64,000 nt of DNA, taken from assembly GCF_051622035.1 (NCBI RefSeq), contig NC_135364.1, positions 27,334,501-27,398,500 of the forward strand. The letters are read 5' to 3'. The stretch is from Arctopsyche grandis. Taxonomy: Eukaryota > Arthropoda > Insecta > Trichoptera > Hydropsychidae. Position 1 is the first letter of the stretch. Each line of letters begins with the position of its first letter. The translations under genes were made by a program, and so were the position numbers. This document shows, in pieces, positions 24,169 through 35,779 of this stretch. The notes beneath the pieces were generated by a model, which saw only the letters and a list, made by a program, of their open reading frames with translations, had not been told where the DNA came from and did no database searches.

Positions 24169-25125
24169 CTAGTGTTGTACTCGATGAAATATCATCGCAT
24201 TGGGTTATGGCATATTAAGTTATTAAATAAATAAAATTAAAATAAATATGTCGGTCCTGTGTTCGATCCGCACGTGGTTAAAATTTTTCAAATACCTTTT
24301 AAATTTATTTAATTTAATATTTATATTTAATTTTTTTATATGAAAAAAAGGTAAAAACTACCTACATATAAACAATACAAAACAACAGTAGAAAAAAATA
24401 ATTAATTAATTAAATAAATATTCAATAGATGGCGCTAAATGCCCAGAGACTAATTTTCCTAGAGGAAACATTGGTAGTAAACGGTATATGTATAAGTTTT
24501 TGTTGATCTGTGTTGTTTGTTGATTTTGTTGGTGAAATTTTCAGCATGGCAGGCTTTCAACATAAAAGGTGTTAGCACTCAAAGGGTTAAATACATTTTC
24601 AATAGATGGTGCTAAACGCTCAGAGACTAATTTCCCTAGAGGAAAAATTGGTAGAAAACGGTATATATAGAAGTTTTTGTTGATCTGTTATTAAGTTCGT
24701 ATTATATTCGTACGTTTTGTTGGTAGTGTTTTAACTCTGACGTACGTATGTCGAATCGAAACGACTATTAGGGCGAAAAAACACAGGAAGGAATGCGGCA
24801 CATGGTTTTTTTTAGATACTTTGAAACATGTGAAAAAATGTGGTATGCCTTGCACATATTCATGGCACGCCCAGCACACAACGTCCCAAAATCACCCCCC
24901 TGGAGTGTTTTCGGTAAAATTTGTGTTTATCCTTGCTTGACAATGATCGATATCGGTGTATCCCATATTTATTAAGAAATATAGGAGAACCCCTACAGCG
25001 GGGAGCCAAGCACATGGCGTGCCGTTCTTCCCTGTGTGATTTCGCCCTTATAATACGGCGAGCGTTATCTTACACAGACACACACACACACAAAATAGCG
25101 ATATTATATATATATATATATATGA
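24169..25125 (-). mobile_element. Helitron A, copy A3, with internal duplication and nested MITE
   Basis: CTAG end at 24169 and TC start at 25125 on the minus strand. Two successive copies of the TAGATGGCGCTAAATGC to AGTTTTTGTTGATCTGT segment (about 24425-24515 and 24600-24690) show an internal duplication. The interval is further interrupted by the Harbinger-like MITE at 24771-25047. Confidence 0.83.
24771..25047. mobile_element. PIF/Harbinger-like MITE nested in Helitron A3
   Basis: Termini GGGCGAAAAAACACAGG and CCTGTGTGATTTCGCCC with the 3-bp duplication TTA (24768-24770, 25048-25050). Helitron A sequence continues seamlessly when the MITE and one TTA are removed. TWA duplications and GGG ends fit PIF/Harbinger. 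Confidence 0.85.
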
Positions 25126-25129
25126 TAGC

Positions 25130-25820
25130 CACCCATACAATCACCCATTGAAAGCTATCCCCATACAATCACCCACAAGTATTCAATTTAACTTGTTATA
25201 GACTCATAGGACGACCAATGCAATGAAAGTTTAGCCATCATAAAGTACATATTATGATAATGAAATTTCTCTAAATACAATATTTTTAATGCGATCATAT
25301 TAACAGTTGAATGTTAAAATGTATTGATGAAATGAGGTAGACAACCGAGTTCAACTGTGCTGCAGAAAATTGATCACATCCTGTTGCTGCCACCATTTTA
25401 TCAACTTAACGAGTGCAGAATCCAGTTTCTGCAATTCATCAAGTTGCAGCAACCCGATAAGTACGAGGCACGACTTCTGGACCATAATTTAATCCCAACT
25501 GTTGCAGCTTTAGTATTTCCAATCAACCGTACGATACTCCCTGCATTTCTGGGTCATCCTTTTCAGAATGCTGATTGCACAAGTGTCAAATATGTCTCAT
25601 GATCTGAAGTGCGACGGATCAAAAGGATTCCTCGTTGGCTGAACCCAAACAAGGATAACAATTTAGATCAAGAGCTAAGTAATAAAGTGGCCAATTTTAA
25701 ATTAACATATGTACATGTAAGAATATGGTGGAAAAATTTAAGGTAGATTAAGTATTTACAGTTTTATAAGAAGCATATTGTAGTTGAAATCATTATTCAT
25801 AATATGTGTATAAATACTTA
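25130..25820. other. Unassigned stretch, slightly GC-richer
   Basis: Includes an 81-codon open frame at 25357-25602 (starting MLQKIDHILLLPPFYQLNEC). Its composition is plausible for protein but I recognise no family, splice partners or second copy. Not called as a gene. Confidence 0.3.
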
Positions 25821-25828
25821 GTTAATAT

Positions 25829-26114
25829 TGTAGCATATGCTTAATGAAGCTGCCGTTATAATTGGTTTTCGTAGATTATCTCCAGGCTTAAGTGCTGTCG
25901 GCTAACAAAGGAGACCCCCGAATGGACTTAGTGATCGGTAACGGCACTAAGATGCCTAAGTACCTGCCCTTTATAAGCAGGTACCTTCCAGAATGCCATA
26001 TTAAGGCATTCTGGAAGGAGTACTGGCAGTGCGTGGATCTCCTTAATCACCCAATAAATGCTGTGAAGCGACTTTGGCCTTTTTTTTGGCTCCTCCACCC
26101 ACCCTTACGCAATA
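25829..26114 (+). mobile_element. Solo LTR, gypsy/17.6-like (copy 2, internally deleted)
   Basis: TGTAGCATATGC...CGCAATA, flanked by ATAT (25825-25828, 26115-26118). Keeps CCCTTTATAAGC (TATA-like) and CCAATAAATGCTGTGA. About 110 bp shorter than copy 1. Confidence 0.83.
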
Positions 26115-26119
26115 ATATA

Positions 26120-26680
26120 ATGTGTATGTACATAGAACCATATGGAAAGGGAGGCAACATTGAATGCGAATTTTAAATGAGTACCCAAATTTTAAAGTGA
26201 AATAATAAACTCAAAAAGATATATGTATGTATGTCATGCGCCTTAGAATGAAAACTTCATAAAAATGGACCATGGCCTTATCGATTTAGAGGCCCAAAAG
26301 GTTTAAAAATAAAAATACTAGACATTTTTCAAATAAAAATCTTGGAAGTCATATCAGTGGATTCATATAATCAATAGGAAGCAAGTGAGACATTCGTATG
26401 AAGAAAGATATATCAAGAAATTGGGGAGTATGTAGTGATTTCCAGACAAAAAGACAAATAGTGATTATGACGATGATTACGACATTAAGTTCTCATTATT
26501 GTTTTCAAAACGACGAACGGTTATTCGAACTTGAATCTTTTTATAATGTAATTTATAGAATGCTTGTCCAAATAAATGAACGTTTCATCGGAATGGAAGC
26601 AGTGAACAAATATAATATTTCAGTCTTTTAAATCCTAACAAAATTTTGAAGATGCCAGATGCAGAAATTTTAAATCAGTG
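26120..26680. other. Unassigned AT-rich stretch
   Basis: A 77-codon frame (26398-26631) has no recognisable motif. No repeat recognised. Confidence 0.35.
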
Positions 26681-26689
26681 CTCGGTTTG

Positions 26690-26987
26690 TAATTAATTGT
26701 CTAGGAAGGCACATTTTGGTCTATCTTTGAGACTTTCCTGGTATCTAATACATAATTTCGAAAGGGAGTATTTTTGGTATTTTATTTTTTTATTTCTTGT
26801 ATTTTGGTTGGGAATCAAAGACAAGTCAGTTTCTATGACGACGATTCGATTTAAATTCGATTGATTGAATATTATTTTCGATTCAAATAAATTTAATAAA
26901 AAAAACAAATGACTATTTACTATTAGATTCGCCATGTTTCAGCTGTTTATATTACAAATACTGGGCGAAGCCGGGTAAAACAACTAG
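26690..26987 (+). mobile_element. Helitron type C 3' end with SINE tail
   Basis: Begins with a SINE tail (TCTAGGAAGGCACATTTTGG ... TTTCCTGG) and ends GGGCGAAGCCGGGTAAAACA followed by ACTAG|T at 26987. Same arrangement as the minus-strand copy at 9772-10010. Confidence 0.7.
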
Positions 26988-27087
26988 TATATAATAAAAA
27001 ATAAAATTTATGAACATTTTTTGTTTTTGGAATATTTTTTAAAGAAAAGTAGAAGACTTAGTGCAAATTTCAATTAGATTATTGAAT

Positions 27088-27305
27088 TTTTTTTTTTTGA
27101 TTTTTATTGAATGCTTTTTATTATTACGAAATTATGTTCACAATACATCTTATATTTATTTTAATAGCTACTGATCTACTGATCATTTTATATTTTACAA
27201 TTTTATTTTATTTGGTTAGTAATCATAGTATTATATTATTCTAATGTTAATCTACAGCATAATAGGAAAAAAAGCTCAAAAACCTATTTACAATCATTTT
27301 CGTTT
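27088..27305 (-). mobile_element. Jockey-like LINE 3' UTR (copy 2)
   Basis: T run at 27089-27099 (poly(A) on the minus strand) followed by the same 3' UTR as at 2803-3060 (AATGCTTTTTATTATTACGA ... AGCTCAAAAACCTATTTACA). Coding part missing. Confidence 0.8.
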
Positions 27306-27639
27306 CTTATTTTGAATTTTTTCCTAATTCATATTTTGATGATGTCTTTAGCTACATATTTTATCACGGTCGTTTTGACTTCCGGAATCAACTCAGTCAT
27401 TATATCTCTAAAATTGTTTTCTTCGACTTTCACGGGTGCGGAAGCATGCTATTTTTTTTTTTTAGTCAAAAATAGCGGATAACTGATTCTGTTTGACGAA
27501 ATCAACGAAAATTATCCATTTCGAAATTCACATATAAAAAAGGATGTAAAACAATTTAAAGATTTTTTTCGCTTTGTAACAACATCTCAAAACATTTATT
27601 TTATTTTAAGAAAATTTGTCGAGTTTGTTTGTACCTACA

Positions 27640-27960
27640 TACAATATACAGCCTCTCCAATACGCTTCCACTCGTCTCTGTTTTGTGCAACTCTCATCCA
27701 TCTACCCATCTTCCCCGCAGTCTTCAATTTACCCTTTTGCATTCTCTCGGGTACCATTCTAGCACTTCTTTTGTCCACCTTTGGTCCATTCTTCTAACCA
27801 CGTAGCCCACCCATTGCCATTTCAATCTCTTCACTTTATCCACTATATACACTATTCTTGTCATACTTCTCACCCACGTATTCCGTTTCCTATCTTTCCT
27901 CATTATGCCAAGCATACATCGTTCCATACTTCTTCGAGTGCATTGGACTTTATACATGTA
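27640..27960 (-). pseudogene. LINE reverse transcriptase C-terminal fragment
   Basis: A minus-strand frame reads ERCMLGIMRKDRKRNTWVRS, then VKRLKWQWVGYVVRRMDQRW and TKEVLEWYPRECKR. It is the same element as at 75-415, less broken, with no upstream polymerase domain. Confidence 0.75.
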
Positions 27961-28064
27961 TATACATATATTTGCTACAAACTTTGAAAGTTTGTCCTAA
28001 ATTTGGCAAAAAAAATGTTGAGCAATTCATATATCGCAAATATTTTAGTTAGAGTTGATAATAC

Positions 28065-28440
28065 TGTTGCGTAGGGGTGGGTGGAGGGTCCAAATAAAAT
28101 GTCAAAGTCGCTTCACAGCATTTATTGGTGATTCAAGAGATACACGCACTGGCAATGCTCCGTCCAGAATGCCTTGATATCGCTCCTAAGTATCTCCTTA
28201 TAAAGAACAGGTCACTCAGGGAATCTTCGACGTACGGTTTGTTTACCTTTTGTTATAGTCAAGTACTAGGATAATTATTCCCACGACACTCAGTCCGACG
28301 CTATCACTGTCACTTCTGAGAAGGGACCGGGTGTCGTTACTACGCCAATTCAGTGGTCATTGTTTAGCCTACTTGCACTTAGCCTGGAGATAATCCTCGA
28401 AAACCAATTATAACGGCGGCTCCTTTTAGCATACGCTACA
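28065..28440 (-). mobile_element. Solo LTR, gypsy/17.6-like (copy 3)
   Basis: TGTTGCGTAGGGGTGGGTGG at the left edge, GCATACGCTACA at the right, duplication ATAC (28061-28064, 28441-28444). Antisense to copies 1 and 2. Confidence 0.88.
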
Positions 28441-28444
28441 ATAC

Positions 28445-29230
28445 CAAGCTAAAATGTTTCCCAAATTTTAGTTTATATTTTGGTTTGCCAATAAGTACGA
28501 GACTTTTAGACTCGTACTATATTTATATTTTAATGCACTGTAGTCTGAATAAATCGAATAGAATTGGACTGTAAGACATTCACAAACGTATTTGTACTTA
28601 TTGTAAGCAAAAAACTCAAACATTTTGTAAACGTATGGACCATTCTTATGTCTCACCCTCGAAATGTTCCTTCAATGGCATTATTCCTACCCTTACCTGA
28701 ATTTTTTACCTGGAATGCATTGTACGGTTATGCATTGTACACTTATCGGATCCAAACATTCTTCGTAGTCTCTCCAACTGACCTTCTCCTGTACACGAAC
28801 GATTGGAATATGAAACACATAGGAAGTGGTGAATGTCAGAACAAGTTCTGCAAGGACGCCTCGATTCTCTTTTGGCAGCTGATCGTTTTAGTCGTTTTCG
28901 ACGAAAGATATCTTCGGAAATTTTCCTCGTCTGACAGATCATATCCTCAACTTGACCACATCATGGAGAAATGAAAACCACTTTTGTTAGTAGCTGGGTT
29001 TGGAGCAGTCGCACGTTAGACGTGTAGCGCGCTGGTCGTGCTCGCGCTCTCAATAGTATAAAGTTTGAAAAAACACCTGTTTTATCTGAAAAGAGTTTGT
29101 TTTAGCATTATGTTGACCTAGTAGAATAAAAAATACGGTTGAAAATAATTTACAAAACCTTCCCACGAATTTCTATCGTTTGTACTCAATCCAGTGTGTG
29201 TTGAATAGAATCTATTGGCGACAATCAAGT
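28445..29230. other. Unassigned stretch upstream of an orphan exon
   Basis: Contains overlapping open frames on both strands (plus 28564-28974, 136 codons; minus 28706-28942, 78 codons). Neither shows a family motif. The interval 28990-29247 resembles a promoter/5' UTR only by position before the ATG exon at 29248. Confidence 0.3.
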
Positions 29231-29247
29231 GTCGTCCACATCTCAAA

Positions 29248-29266
29248 ATGAAAACAGAAAACGCCG
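29248..29266 (+). CDS. Orphan ATG exon, candidate alternative first exon of SLC22 gene B
   Basis: ATG AAA ACA GAA AAC GCC G followed by the strong donor GTATGTA. It ends in phase 1 with a G, exactly like the first exons of both SLC22 genes, so it would join gene B exon 2 at 50328 as a GCA codon. No in-frame continuation exists locally. Joining is inference from phase only, across 21 kb. It could instead be the start of an unrelated or lost gene, or chance. Confidence 0.3.
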
Positions 29267-29761
29267 GTATGTATTTTTAATTACAGATAAATATTTACGT
29301 GCAATTGATTGATCGTTGCATTCACCTGTGTCATTTTTGCACGTTTTCGACTTTCACTTTTGCTCAGTTGTATATGTAGCTTGGATGCCAATTTTGTTTT
29401 GAAATCAATTTTAATGCTATTCGAAATCATCTCTTTTTTATTGTATCTTATTTTATACGTACATATATTATGTTTTGAAAATCAGAATGTGTTCCAAATG
29501 AAATCACGCTCTCATAAACAAGTAAAATGGGGCGTAGACTTTATTGGTCGTTTGTACGATTTGGTTTAGTGGTGCGTTAAGAATTTAAGATGGACCTTGA
29601 ATGGATTTTGATGATTATTATCAACCCTTATGATAATGACACATATTAAAACGATTGTTTTGTTGATGCATTGTACTAATTAGATAGTGTAAAAACAAGC
29701 TTTGATAAACCTGTTCAATAAAAAAATTTGAACAACGTAAATAAACATTTAAAAAAATTTT

Positions 29762-29882
29762 AATTTGATTTTTAAATGCTTGTTATTATTACTAAATTAT
29801 GTTCACAATACATCTTAAATTTTAATTTGATTTTGTTAGTAATCATAGTATTATATTATTCTAATTTTAATTTGAAACATGT
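29762..29882 (-). mobile_element. Jockey-like LINE 3' UTR (copy 3, internally deleted)
   Basis: Matches the start of the shared 3' UTR (TTTGATTTTTAAATGCTTG ... GTTCACAATACATCTTA) and then TTAGTAATCATAGTATTATA, with the stretch between deleted. Confidence 0.65.
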
Positions 29883-29884
29883 TT

Positions 29885-30100
29885 TTACTATGGCAACGAC
29901 GAATTTGTATTTGTCAGTTCATCGTATAACTAGCAAATATACCAAACGTCATCTAAGTATATTATACACATCATATATTAAAAGTTCGTGTATTAAAAAT
30001 TAATGACCTTAATCATCATTTAATGATAATTTAACCTAAATGGTATGTTCCATTGATATACATATTATACCTTACAATATTCTAAATAGGCTTAAAATAA
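29885..30100. other. Unassigned AT-rich sequence
   Basis: Nothing recognised between the LINE fragment and Helitron A4. Confidence 0.35.
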
Positions 30101-30101
30101 A

Positions 30102-30767
30102 TCATATATATTATAATATCGCTTTTCTGTGTGTCTGTGTAAGATAACGCTCGCCTTAATATAATAGTCGTTTCAATTCGACATATGTATGTACGTCACA
30201 ACTAAAACACTGCCAATAATACGTATGAATATAATACGAACATAATAACAGATCAACAAAAAACTTGTATATATACTGTTTGCTACTAATGTTTCCTCTA
30301 AGTAAATTAGTCTCTGAGCATTTAAAATTTATTTAAATAATTAATTAATTAATTTTTCTAAAGGTGTTTTATATTGTTTATATGTAGATAGGTATGTAGT
30401 TTTTACCATTTTTTTTTCATATTTAACAATTAAATATAAATATTTAATTAAATATATTTAAAAACTTCTATATATACTGTTTTCTACCACTGTTTTCTCT
30501 AAGCAAATTAGCCTCTGAGCATTTAGCGCCGTGTATTGAAAATTTATTTTATAATTAATTAATTAATTTTTCTATTGGTGTTTTATGTTGTTTATACATT
30601 TTTTTCATATTAAAAAATTAAATATAAATATTAAATTAAATATATTTAAAATGTATTTGAAGTAAAATATCGAACATAGGACCGACACATTTCTTTTAAT
30701 TTTTTTTTAATTAATAGTTTAATATGCCATAACCCATACAATGATATTCCATCGGGCACAATACTAG
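30102..30767 (+). mobile_element. Helitron A, copy A4
   Basis: A|TCATATATATT start at 30102, shared block TGTGTGTCTGTGTAAGATAA, hairpin near 30741 and CAATACTAG|T end at 30767. The middle is partly duplicated (two ATTTAATTAAATATATTTAA-type blocks). No ORF. Confidence 0.88.
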
Positions 30768-30769
30768 TT

Positions 30770-32800
30770 ATTATATAAAAGTATAATTTTTGGTATTTTT
30801 TCAGTTTTCTTTTCAAGAATGAAAGCTAAAAAAATGATTAAATATAAATAATCAATACTATTTATATTTAAAGCAATTATAATTACATCACCACTACATT
30901 TCAAGTGGGATACATAAAAAAATTGGATTACAAAAAGTGGAGTTTGCCATTTTTGACAATACACACTTCAAACATACAAATGCATATATTATATAAAGTT
31001 TCTAGTCAATTTTGCTTTGAGAAACATCATTTTTATGTTCTGCATAGTTACTAAGGCCAAATAATAAATAAATACATATTGCCAAGCAATGGAATTGTAA
31101 TAATTTATAATAAAATTTCTGAAAATATGTATATATCTAAACTACTTACTAACTAGGATTATGATTATTCATTGATATACATATGATATGATAGGATTAA
31201 ATGAAGAATTTACCTCAAACAAACATGTGCAATTTTGTATACTGGAAAATGTTTACCTGTACTGTTTAAAATGCATAATGAACATGTGTTTTACAAACGA
31301 ATTCATGAATAATTACCATTGAAATTGAAAAAGTATTTTTCACAGTATTATGTATAACCCTCTCCAGTTTACATTTACTCAATAGCAGATCATATCATTA
31401 ATATTTATTATATCTGTAGTATATATCTGATAGGACTAATATAATTCAGTTATCTGATCCGACCCATCATTCAAGTTCAAGGTTATTTTAGGTCACACTT
31501 GACGAGGGATTCTGTGGGTCGTGGGATTAATGAGCATCGTATTACCCAGTCTGTTCCTGAGGGACACTTAAATCATCCTCATTTTACAACACGTTTGAAT
31601 GTTCGATGATCATTTTCATACTCACGTGCATCTCATTATTAAGCAGGAATTAAAATACAGTACTTAGGTGACTATTTATGTGCGTAGATCATTCGAAACA
31701 CATTATATACTCACCTGATAAGAGATGATTAGAGATTTGAACATCCATCAAAGTATATGGTAATAGTAGATCAATCAACAGAATAACATCTATTATTGTT
31801 ATGGTTGGATTATTAAATTAGTATACATTGTTTGAACAACGCCATTTGGCATTAGCACAATCAAATTATCAGATAAAAGGTTCGTTATCCTTCGAAATTG
31901 CATTCGGATTATTATCATTGGATGAGTGTTTGAACTGATTGAATTCCAAACGAAATAATACAACAAAAATTTCATTCATAAATAGGTTTTAGGTAATAAT
32001 TTGTTTAGTAAGTTGAGGAAACTGGTTGTAAAATTCGATGCAATGCCCTAATTTCACACACTTAATGGTAATTGAACTTTCATGATGTATGTAAGTGGAA
32101 ATATGCCAATATCCGTTTCTTAATTGATTGAAATTCGCAAGTGATGACTAATGTTCTTTCAAGTATGTAGGACAAGTTCAACTGAGTCGTATTTTTATGA
32201 AAACCGCTTTAGAAATATTGATGAAGTAAATAAATAAAGTAACACAACTGAAACCTGTATTGTATATAATTTATTTTATTATACGAAGCACAACGTTTTG
32301 GATATCTCTTTTATATATCTATATTTATAACAACTGACTTACATATATTCTATTATTTTATGCGAATAAAATTGCATCAGATTTGATATAAAAGTATTTG
32401 GAATTTTTCGTGTGACTGTTTAGCTGAAAATTCAAATGGAAAATTTCCCAGGAAAAGTGATTTACAATGCCTATAAAATAAATCAATCCAATTACCATAA
32501 AAATTTATTTTCTCATGTTACTTTTTTATTATTATTAATATTCAAAAACATAAATATGAACAACATAAAAAATAAAATAAATATTACATGTACCACTTCA
32601 ATGTATGTATGTATGTAAATATTTATTCATATTGTTATTTAAACATATATGTATATGTACTGTTCAATTTGGACTATTAAATTAAATGCATTTTCATTTT
32701 ATTTACAATCAATTTCGTCAACTGACTGAAAAAATTATCACCAAAAAAATTCCACGTCAATATTTATGAATGGGATTTTTGTTTAATCTTCAATCACTTC
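30770..32800. other. AT-rich intergenic stretch, about 2 kb
   Basis: No gene, splice-like structure or shared repeat seen. It may be unique non-coding sequence. Confidence 0.45.
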
Positions 32801-32806
32801 AAATAA

Positions 32807-33047
32807 TCATATATATACGTATATATAATATCACTATTTTGTGTGTCTGTGTAAGATAACGCTCTCCGTTTTATAATAGTCGTATCGATTCGACATGCAT
32901 ATGTACGTCACAATTAAAACACTGCCAACAAAAGGATAATAACGAAAGACAAAAAAACTCCTATATATATACTGTTTGCTACCAATGTTTTCTCTAGGCA
33001 AATTAGTCTCTGGGCATTTAGCGCCATCTATTGAAAATGTATTTATG
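32807..33047 (+). mobile_element. Helitron A, copy A5, 3' truncated
   Basis: A|TCATATATATACG start, TGTGTGTCTGTGTAAGATAA block, and ends after GCGCCATCTATTGAAAATG, where foldback sequence takes over. Confidence 0.8.
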
Positions 33048-33500
33048 CACTTAACCAAAATCTCAATAATGAAACATCTGGCACCCAAAATTCCATCCAT
33101 CGAGAGCTACATATACGAACTATCTTTTTAATATATATGTAGTTTAAAAAAAAATAATAACCGTTTATTTATCTAATGACCTATGTATGTTTCATCGGTA
33201 AACAGATTATTGTGCACATTGCGATCAATCGTTGCCACAAAATTCACAAATACAGAATATCCGGCACTCGAGTTCTCGTTAGTTCGCGTGAGTAGCTCTC
33301 GATGGATTGAATTTTCGGATGCCAGATGTTCTATAGTCGAGATTTTAGTGACGCGTGCGAGATCGCTTTGTGCGGAATAATCAACGAATCCTTGCAACAG
33401 GTGACGAAGCCATCGAATTGGTACGTGCCTCAAGAAAAGAGAGACAAACTACGGCATCTAATGTACCTGAGATGGCCGGGAACATTAAAGTGCAATTCTC
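33048..33500. repeat. Foldback segment related to the 20-kb TIR element
   Basis: A minus-strand stretch at about 33060-33110 (complement reads GATGGATGGAATTTTGGGTG) and a plus-strand stretch at about 33298-33345 (GATGGATTGAATTTTCGGAT) are inverted copies. Both match the interior of the element at 19959-20322. Frames through them give similar peptides (WIEFSDARCSIVEILVT; WMEFSGARCSVIDILVT). The right side continues into a TGGTACGTGC...GACAAACTA block also seen near 18470-18500. Confidence 0.55.
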
Positions 33501-33504
33501 CAAG

Positions 33505-33880
33505 AAGTATCTCATTTGATTAATGTTGCAATACATATTATTAATCTGTAAAAAATCTGAACAAAGCTATTTACTTTAATCGAATAATTTATGAACCAAA
33601 TTTTAGTAATTCCATCCACGTAATGCTTTTTTTCTTACTTGAAGTGTTACAACTGTACAAAAGTAGCTTTTGGCACATTAAACTGATTTGCAATTCTCAA
33701 ACACTCCATAGTCTTCTGTTTCATTGCAGTATTCCGTTACGCTCGTTCAATTCATATCAATTGAAAATTTTAAAACAGTCACCCTGTTTTTGTATTTTAT
33801 ATGAACTTATGTACATATGTATGTATGTACATGTAAAATATTATACTATAACTAGGATATTCATATTTTTATTTATTTTA
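33505..33880. other. Unassigned AT-rich sequence
   Basis: A 96-codon frame at 33623-33913 runs into the SINE and has no motif. No gene supported. Confidence 0.35.
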
Positions 33881-33887
33881 CATAGAT

Positions 33888-34617
33888 ATATACCAGGAAG
33901 GCCTAACATGTAGACCCCAATGCGCCCTCCTAGACAATTAATGACAAACATTGCAGCATTTTATTACATAAATCGCTGTATTTCGAGAGGCTGAAGAACA
34001 TGAAATTGACAATTAATTAATTAACGAATAGAAACCATATAGAAATCTATAGACTTAGACTTGTAAATAAATGTTAACATATTGTTATAAATTATTATAT
34101 TATAAATAAAATTCAGATATTTGTAAGAAACGATAGACTTGGAGTCACAAATATCCAAGTCTGACTAGCAGTATTAACCCTTTGCCCGCGTCACCAAATT
34201 TAGCGAACATGCCCTGTACGCGGCTGCTTTTTTGCGGATTTTGTTATCGCGTTTTCGACTATAAATATAGGTTGTAATATTTTTTTGAATTTTACAACCT
34301 ATATTTTTTTTTTTGACTACTGCCATCTATTGAATTTTGTAAAGTATACATTTAGTAATATTTTCAACCAAGTTATACAATTTTAACACAATAGACGGCT
34401 CTTATACAGGTTGGAACTTCCAAGACATCTATGCGTGTCTCGCGCGCTGAGGGCATGTTCGCTAGGACATGTATAGTAGTCGTACGCGGTGGAAAGGTTA
34501 AAGATTAGCACTGGATCGAACCCAATAACCTCTCGGTATAAACGCAACACCGAGCCATACTGCTGGCTAATAAATATATGTATTGAATGGTCAACCTGTA
34601 TATGTAAGGCTACCATT
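33888..34617 (-). repeat. tRNA-derived SINE split by a piggyBac-like MITE
   Basis: On the minus strand the head is at 34500-34617 (AGCCAGCAGTATGGCTCGGT, B box GGTTCGATCCAG) and the body and tail at 33888-34173 (GGCGCATTGGGGTC, TTCCTGG). The two halves join in order once 34178-34497 and one TTAA are removed. Confidence 0.83.
34178..34497. mobile_element. piggyBac-like MITE nested in a SINE
   Basis: CCCTTTGCCCGCGT at the left and ACGCGGTGGAAAGG at the right, imperfect inverted repeats, flanked by TTAA (34174-34177, 34498-34501). Contains an internal hairpin (ATAGGTTGTAATATT / TTTTACAACCTATAT). A different family from the GAGGGCTG elements. Confidence 0.78.
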
Positions 34618-35045
34618 AAGCCAGCAGAATGACTTAATGGTAGCGTGTTTGTTTAGCACCAAGTGATCAGTGGGTTCGATCCGCCATACTTCTGATTAGA
34701 TTTGGGGGTATTTGTGACTCCAAATCGATCGTTTCTTATCAGAGTTTGCCGTTTTTATCTGATCATTGTTGAAACGGTTCCTCAAAATTGGAAAAAATCA
34801 TATTTCCTGTTGTCACAAATCTTCTGTATTTATTGTGTGTATAATTTGTAAAAATTATGTACAAATCTAAAATCCATAGATGTCTCAATGGATTAATTCT
34901 GTAATTAATTAATTAATTGTTATTTCGTGTTCTTCAGCTTCTGGAAATACAGTGATTTATGTAATAATAAAATGATGCACTGTTTGTAATTGATTGTCCG
35001 GGAAGGCGCATTGGGGTCTTCCTGTCAAGCCTTTCTGGTATATAT
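34618..35045 (+). repeat. tRNA-derived SINE, second subfamily
   Basis: Starts AGCCAGCAGAATGACTTAAT, B box GGGTTCGATCCGCC, body AATCGATCGTTTCTTATCAG, tail GGAAGGCGCATTGGGGTCTT ending in TATATATCTATCTATC. It abuts the preceding minus-strand SINE head-to-head. The microsatellite tail is the insertion site of the next element. Confidence 0.83.
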
Positions 35046-35054
35046 CTATCTATC

Positions 35055-35545
35055 GGTGACACGAAAACTCGTTCACAGATTTTCCGTAAACCTGGGATAC
35101 ACCGTTATCCATCACTGTCAAGCTCCTTCCGAGGGTCGACGAATTGCTCCAATCCCGCACGGTCCCGCACGATACGGCGTATCATACACCGTATAAGCGT
35201 GTTTTTTTTTTTTTGTATGTTTAAAACTGGTGACACGACAACTCGTTCACAGATTTTCCGTAAACCGATGATGCGCTCCAGGCATTACGTATACGGCCAT
35301 CTCTTTCTCACCCCGTCTGTTCACCATGATCTCGTTTACTCTGCCATTACGTATGCAGCCATCTCTTTCACAGACCATTTTTTCACCGATAACAGACGGT
35401 CTGTGAAAGAGATGGCTGCATACGTAATGGCATAGTAAACGAGATCTTGGTGAACAGACGGGGTGAGAAAGAGATGGCCGTATACTTAATGCCTGGAGCG
35501 TATCCTCGGCTTACGGAAAATCTGTGAACGAGTTGTCAGGTAACC
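35055..35545. mobile_element. Mutator-like MITE (FB-A copy 2) with captured fragment
   Basis: GGTGACACGAAAACTCG at the left and GAGTTGTCAGGTAACC at the right, flanked by the perfect 9-bp duplication CTATCTATC (35046-35054, 35546-35554). A second GGTGACACGACAACTCG lies inside at 35229, and 35229-35545 is the compact palindrome seen at 10086-10355. The extra left part contains GGGATACACCGTTATCC and TCACTGTCAAGC, a piece of the Harbinger-like MITE. Confidence 0.83.
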
Positions 35546-35569
35546 CTATCTATCTATGTAAATACGGAT

Positions 35570-35775
35570 ATCAAAAAGATATATAAAAATTTAAATCCAT
35601 AGATGTCTCAATGTATTAATTCTGTAATTAATTGTTATTTCGTGTTCTTCGGCTTCTGGAAATACAGTGATTTATGTAATAGTAAAATGCTGCATTGTTT
35701 GTAATTAATTAATGTAATTAATTAAGCCAAGAAGGCGCATTGGGGTCCTCCTGTCAAGCCTTCCTGGTATATATC
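35570..35775 (+). repeat. SINE 3' part, second subfamily
   Basis: Repeats the body and tail of the 34618 SINE (CATAGATGTCTCAATG ... GGCGCATTGGGGTCCTCC ... TTCCTGG). The head is absent. Confidence 0.75.
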
Positions 35776-35779
35776 TACA

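Noticed and set aside
25357-25602. 81-codon plus-strand frame
   Set aside because: Plausible composition but no recognised family, no neighbours to splice with, no second copy.
28564-28974. 136-codon plus frame and overlapping minus frame
   Set aside because: No motif, no splice partners, and composition similar in both frames; left as unassigned.
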